DNA of 15,075 bases from Granulosicoccaceae bacterium (GTDB taxonomy: Bacteria; Pseudomonadota; Gammaproteobacteria; Granulosicoccales; Granulosicoccaceae). Below are positions 13,327 through 15,075 of the stretch, one piece after another. Positions within the stretch are counted from its first letter, which is position 1. Each line of letters starts with the position of its first letter. The translations under genes were made by a program, and so were the position numbers. Location of the stretch: the NCBI GenBank assembly GCA_023301405.1, contig JALZUX010000135.1:1-15075 (forward strand). The letters are read 5' to 3'. The notes beneath the pieces were generated by a model. The model ran no database searches. It was not told the origin of the DNA and was given only the letters and a program-made list of their open reading frames with translations.

Positions 13327-15075
13327 ATGCTTTCATTTTCCAGGCTTTCTGTCAGACGCGGCCCTCGTGTTTTACTCGAAGACAGCACTTTTACTATTCA
13401 CCGTGGACACAAGGTAGGAATAACCGGCGCCAACGGCACTGGTAAAACTACTCTGTTATCACTCATCATGGGCGATCTCAGCCCGGATACCGGTGATTTT
13501 GATATGCCGCGTAACCTAGTGATCGCACACGTTGCCCAGGAGATAGAAGCGAACGATCGCGTCGCCTTAGAACACGTCATCGATGGCGATGTGGAACTAC
13601 GTGGCTTGCAAAAACGCCTTGAAGACCCATCAACCGATGGCATCAAGCAAGCAGAAATCCACAGCGCCATTGAAGTTGCAGGCGGCTACACAGCAGAAGC
13701 CAGAGCGGCCACTCTGCTGAGTGGACTTGGATTTACCACGGTACAAATCACACAGCCGGTGAAAAGCTTTTCCGGTGGATGGCGCATGCGCTTAAACCTG
13801 GCTCGCGCCCTCATGTGCCGGTCTGACCTGCTGCTACTTGATGAGCCCACCAATCACCTTGATCTCGATGCCGTCATCTGGCTTGAGTCATGGCTAAAAA
13901 GGTATCAGGGCACATTGATATTAATTTCTCACGATCGCGAGTTTCTCGATAACGTTGTGACAGAAGTTGCACACATCGAGCACCAGAACTTGAAGCTTTA
14001 CTCTGGCAACTATTCGCAGTTTGAACGAATTCGGGCAGAGCACCTGGCAGCACAACAATCTGCACATGAAAAACAACAACGCGAAATCACACACATGAAT
14101 GCCTTTGTGACCAGATTTCGCGCTAAAGCCACTAAAGCAAAACAAGCACAAAGTAGAATAAAAGCGCTGTCACGCCTTGAAGTTATCGCACCCGCGCACA
14201 TCGATTCACCCTTTAAGTTTTCGTTTAAAGAACCAGAGAAACTTCCACAGCCTCTACTTCGTATTCGAAAAGCATCCGTAGGGTATGATGGAAAATCGTT
14301 GTTATCGGGTATTAAATTCGAAATGCATAACGATGCCCGCATAGGATTACTGGGCCCGAATGGCGCTGGCAAATCAACACTAATAAAAATGCTCGCCTCT
14401 GAGCTTGAAGCAATGGAAGGTGAAATACACTTTGCCAAAGATACTAAAATTGCCTACTTTGCTCAGCACCAGTTAGACCAACTAAACTTATCAACCACTC
14501 CCATTCAGCACCTGCGTGAACTGGACAGCGAGGCAACCGAAGGTGAATTCAGAACCTTTCTTGGTGGATTTGGCTTTCAAGGCGACCGCGCTTTCGATAT
14601 TGTCGGGCCTTTTTCAGGTGGCGAAAAAGCACGGTTGGTACTGGCGATGCTGGTCTACCAAAAACCCAACCTTCTGTTACTGGATGAGCCAAGCAACCAT
14701 CTAGACATTCAAATGCGCCACGCTTTGACCGTCGCTTTGCAAGACTTCCAGGGTGGCATAGTACTGATATCCCACGACAGACATTTATTAAAAATGGCCT
14801 GCGATACACTGTTATTAGTGCATGACGGCAAAGTGGAAGAATTTGATGGTGATATCGACACCTACCCTGCCTGGCTGCAAAACAGAAACAAGCCATCTGC
14901 CACTGACGCAGTGTCGGTTACGCAAAGCGAAAAACCTGACAAAGATAAAAAGCGGATTGATGCAGAGAACCGTCAACGACTTGCTCCGCTGCGCAAGGAA
15001 GTCGTCGCTCTGGAAAAACAACTCGACAAACTCACTCGTAAGAAAGACGATCTTGAGACCTTGCTCGGCGATGAA
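13327..15075 (+). CDS. yheS: ABC-F family ATPase YheS, partial (C-terminus outside window)
   Basis: The frame runs open for 583 codons to the window end. It has two ABC domains and no membrane segments. Domain 1 has Walker A GANGTGKT (34-41), signature SGGWRMRLN (149-157) and Walker B LLLLDEPTNHLD (168-179). A helical ABC-F linker follows (about 230-290), containing FRAKATKAKQAQSRIK. Domain 2 has Walker A GPNGAGKS (343-350), signature SGGEKARL (430-437) and LLLLDEPSNHLD (449-460). A charged coiled-coil tail begins near 535 and is cut off. Overall sequence and motif spacing match E. coli YheS closely (full length about 637). ABC-F proteins bind the ribosomal E site and influence translation; the exact role of YheS is less clear than that of EttA. 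Serine replaces the usual threonine in the second DEPTNHLD. The ATG at 13327 starts as YheS does; the nearest ribosome-like GAGG is 13 bases away, which is long. Confidence 0.95.
   Translation, partial: MLSFSRLSVRRGPRVLLEDSTFTIHRGHKVGITGANGTGKTTLLSLIMGDLSPDTGDFDMPRNLVIAHVAQEIEANDRVALEHVIDGDVELRGLQKRLEDPSTDGIKQAEIHSAIEVAGGYTAEARAATLLSGLGFTTVQITQPVKSFSGGWRMRLNLARALMCRSDLLLLDEPTNHLDLDAVIWLESWLKRYQGTLILISHDREFLDNVVTEVAHIEHQNLKLYSGNYSQFERIRAEHLAAQQSAHEKQQREITHMNAFVTRFRAKATKAKQAQSRIKALSRLEVIAPAHIDSPFKFSFKEPEKLPQPLLRIRKASVGYDGKSLLSGIKFEMHNDARIGLLGPNGAGKSTLIKMLASELEAMEGEIHFAKDTKIAYFAQHQLDQLNLSTTPIQHLRELDSEATEGEFRTFLGGFGFQGDRAFDIVGPFSGGEKARLVLAMLVYQKPNLLLLDEPSNHLDIQMRHALTVALQDFQGGIVLISHDRHLLKMACDTLLLVHDGKVEEFDGDIDTYPAWLQNRNKPSATDAVSVTQSEKPDKDKKRIDAENRQRLAPLRKEVVALEKQLDKLTRKKDDLETLLGDE

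Noticed and set aside
14010..14438. 142-codon minus-strand frame opposite yheS
   Set aside because: yheS is unambiguous on the plus strand, and this frame shows no domain.

Overview
The window looks like ordinary chromosomal DNA of a Gram-negative, probably marine or aquatic gammaproteobacterium. The best taxonomic pointer is the 3'-terminal ABC-F gene, which reads almost motif for motif like Escherichia coli YheS. A YceI/cytochrome b561 pair, a TRAP transporter and a bacterial XdhA/XdhB pair fit the same picture. I see no tRNA, rRNA, CRISPR array, insertion sequence or phage gene. Nothing finer than 'gammaproteobacterium' can be supported.

Layout. Positions 1-828 (minus strand) carry a periplasmic YceI-family protein followed by a cytochrome b561 gene cut off by the window edge; the two overlap as TAATG. 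A PhyH-type Fe(II)/2-oxoglutarate dioxygenase (1046-1936, plus) is divergent from them. It converges on a complete TRAP transporter operon on the minus strand, in the order dctP (5673-4639), dctQ (4533-3685), dctM (3685-2057). A strong hairpin lies between dctP and dctQ. A gap of 554 bases separates dctP from xdhB (8528-6228) and xdhA (9975-8512), also on the minus strand, which together encode a molybdenum-dependent xanthine dehydrogenase. The chaperone gene xdhC is not beside them.

Upstream of xdhA is a clear bidirectional intrinsic terminator (10394-10419). It closes a minus-strand gene for a three-helix membrane protein with a C-terminal bacterial SH3 domain (10442-11224). Divergent from it, across a 433-base regulatory gap, is a secreted 516-residue protein (11658-13208). 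It has an N-terminal DUF4214-like segment and three cysteine repeats spaced exactly 121 residues apart. I recognise no family for these repeats, and this is the most novel-looking item in the window. The window ends in the 5' three quarters or so of yheS (13327 onward).

How the genes may work together. XdhAB oxidises hypoxanthine/xanthine to urate in the cytoplasm. The TRAP system imports a small, probably anionic, solute using the ion gradient. Their co-orientation makes joint use in catabolism possible, but the long gap argues for separate promoters. The SH3 protein and the cysteine-repeat protein both act at or outside the inner membrane and share one divergent promoter region, so they are candidate functional partners. 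No defence or mobile system was found.
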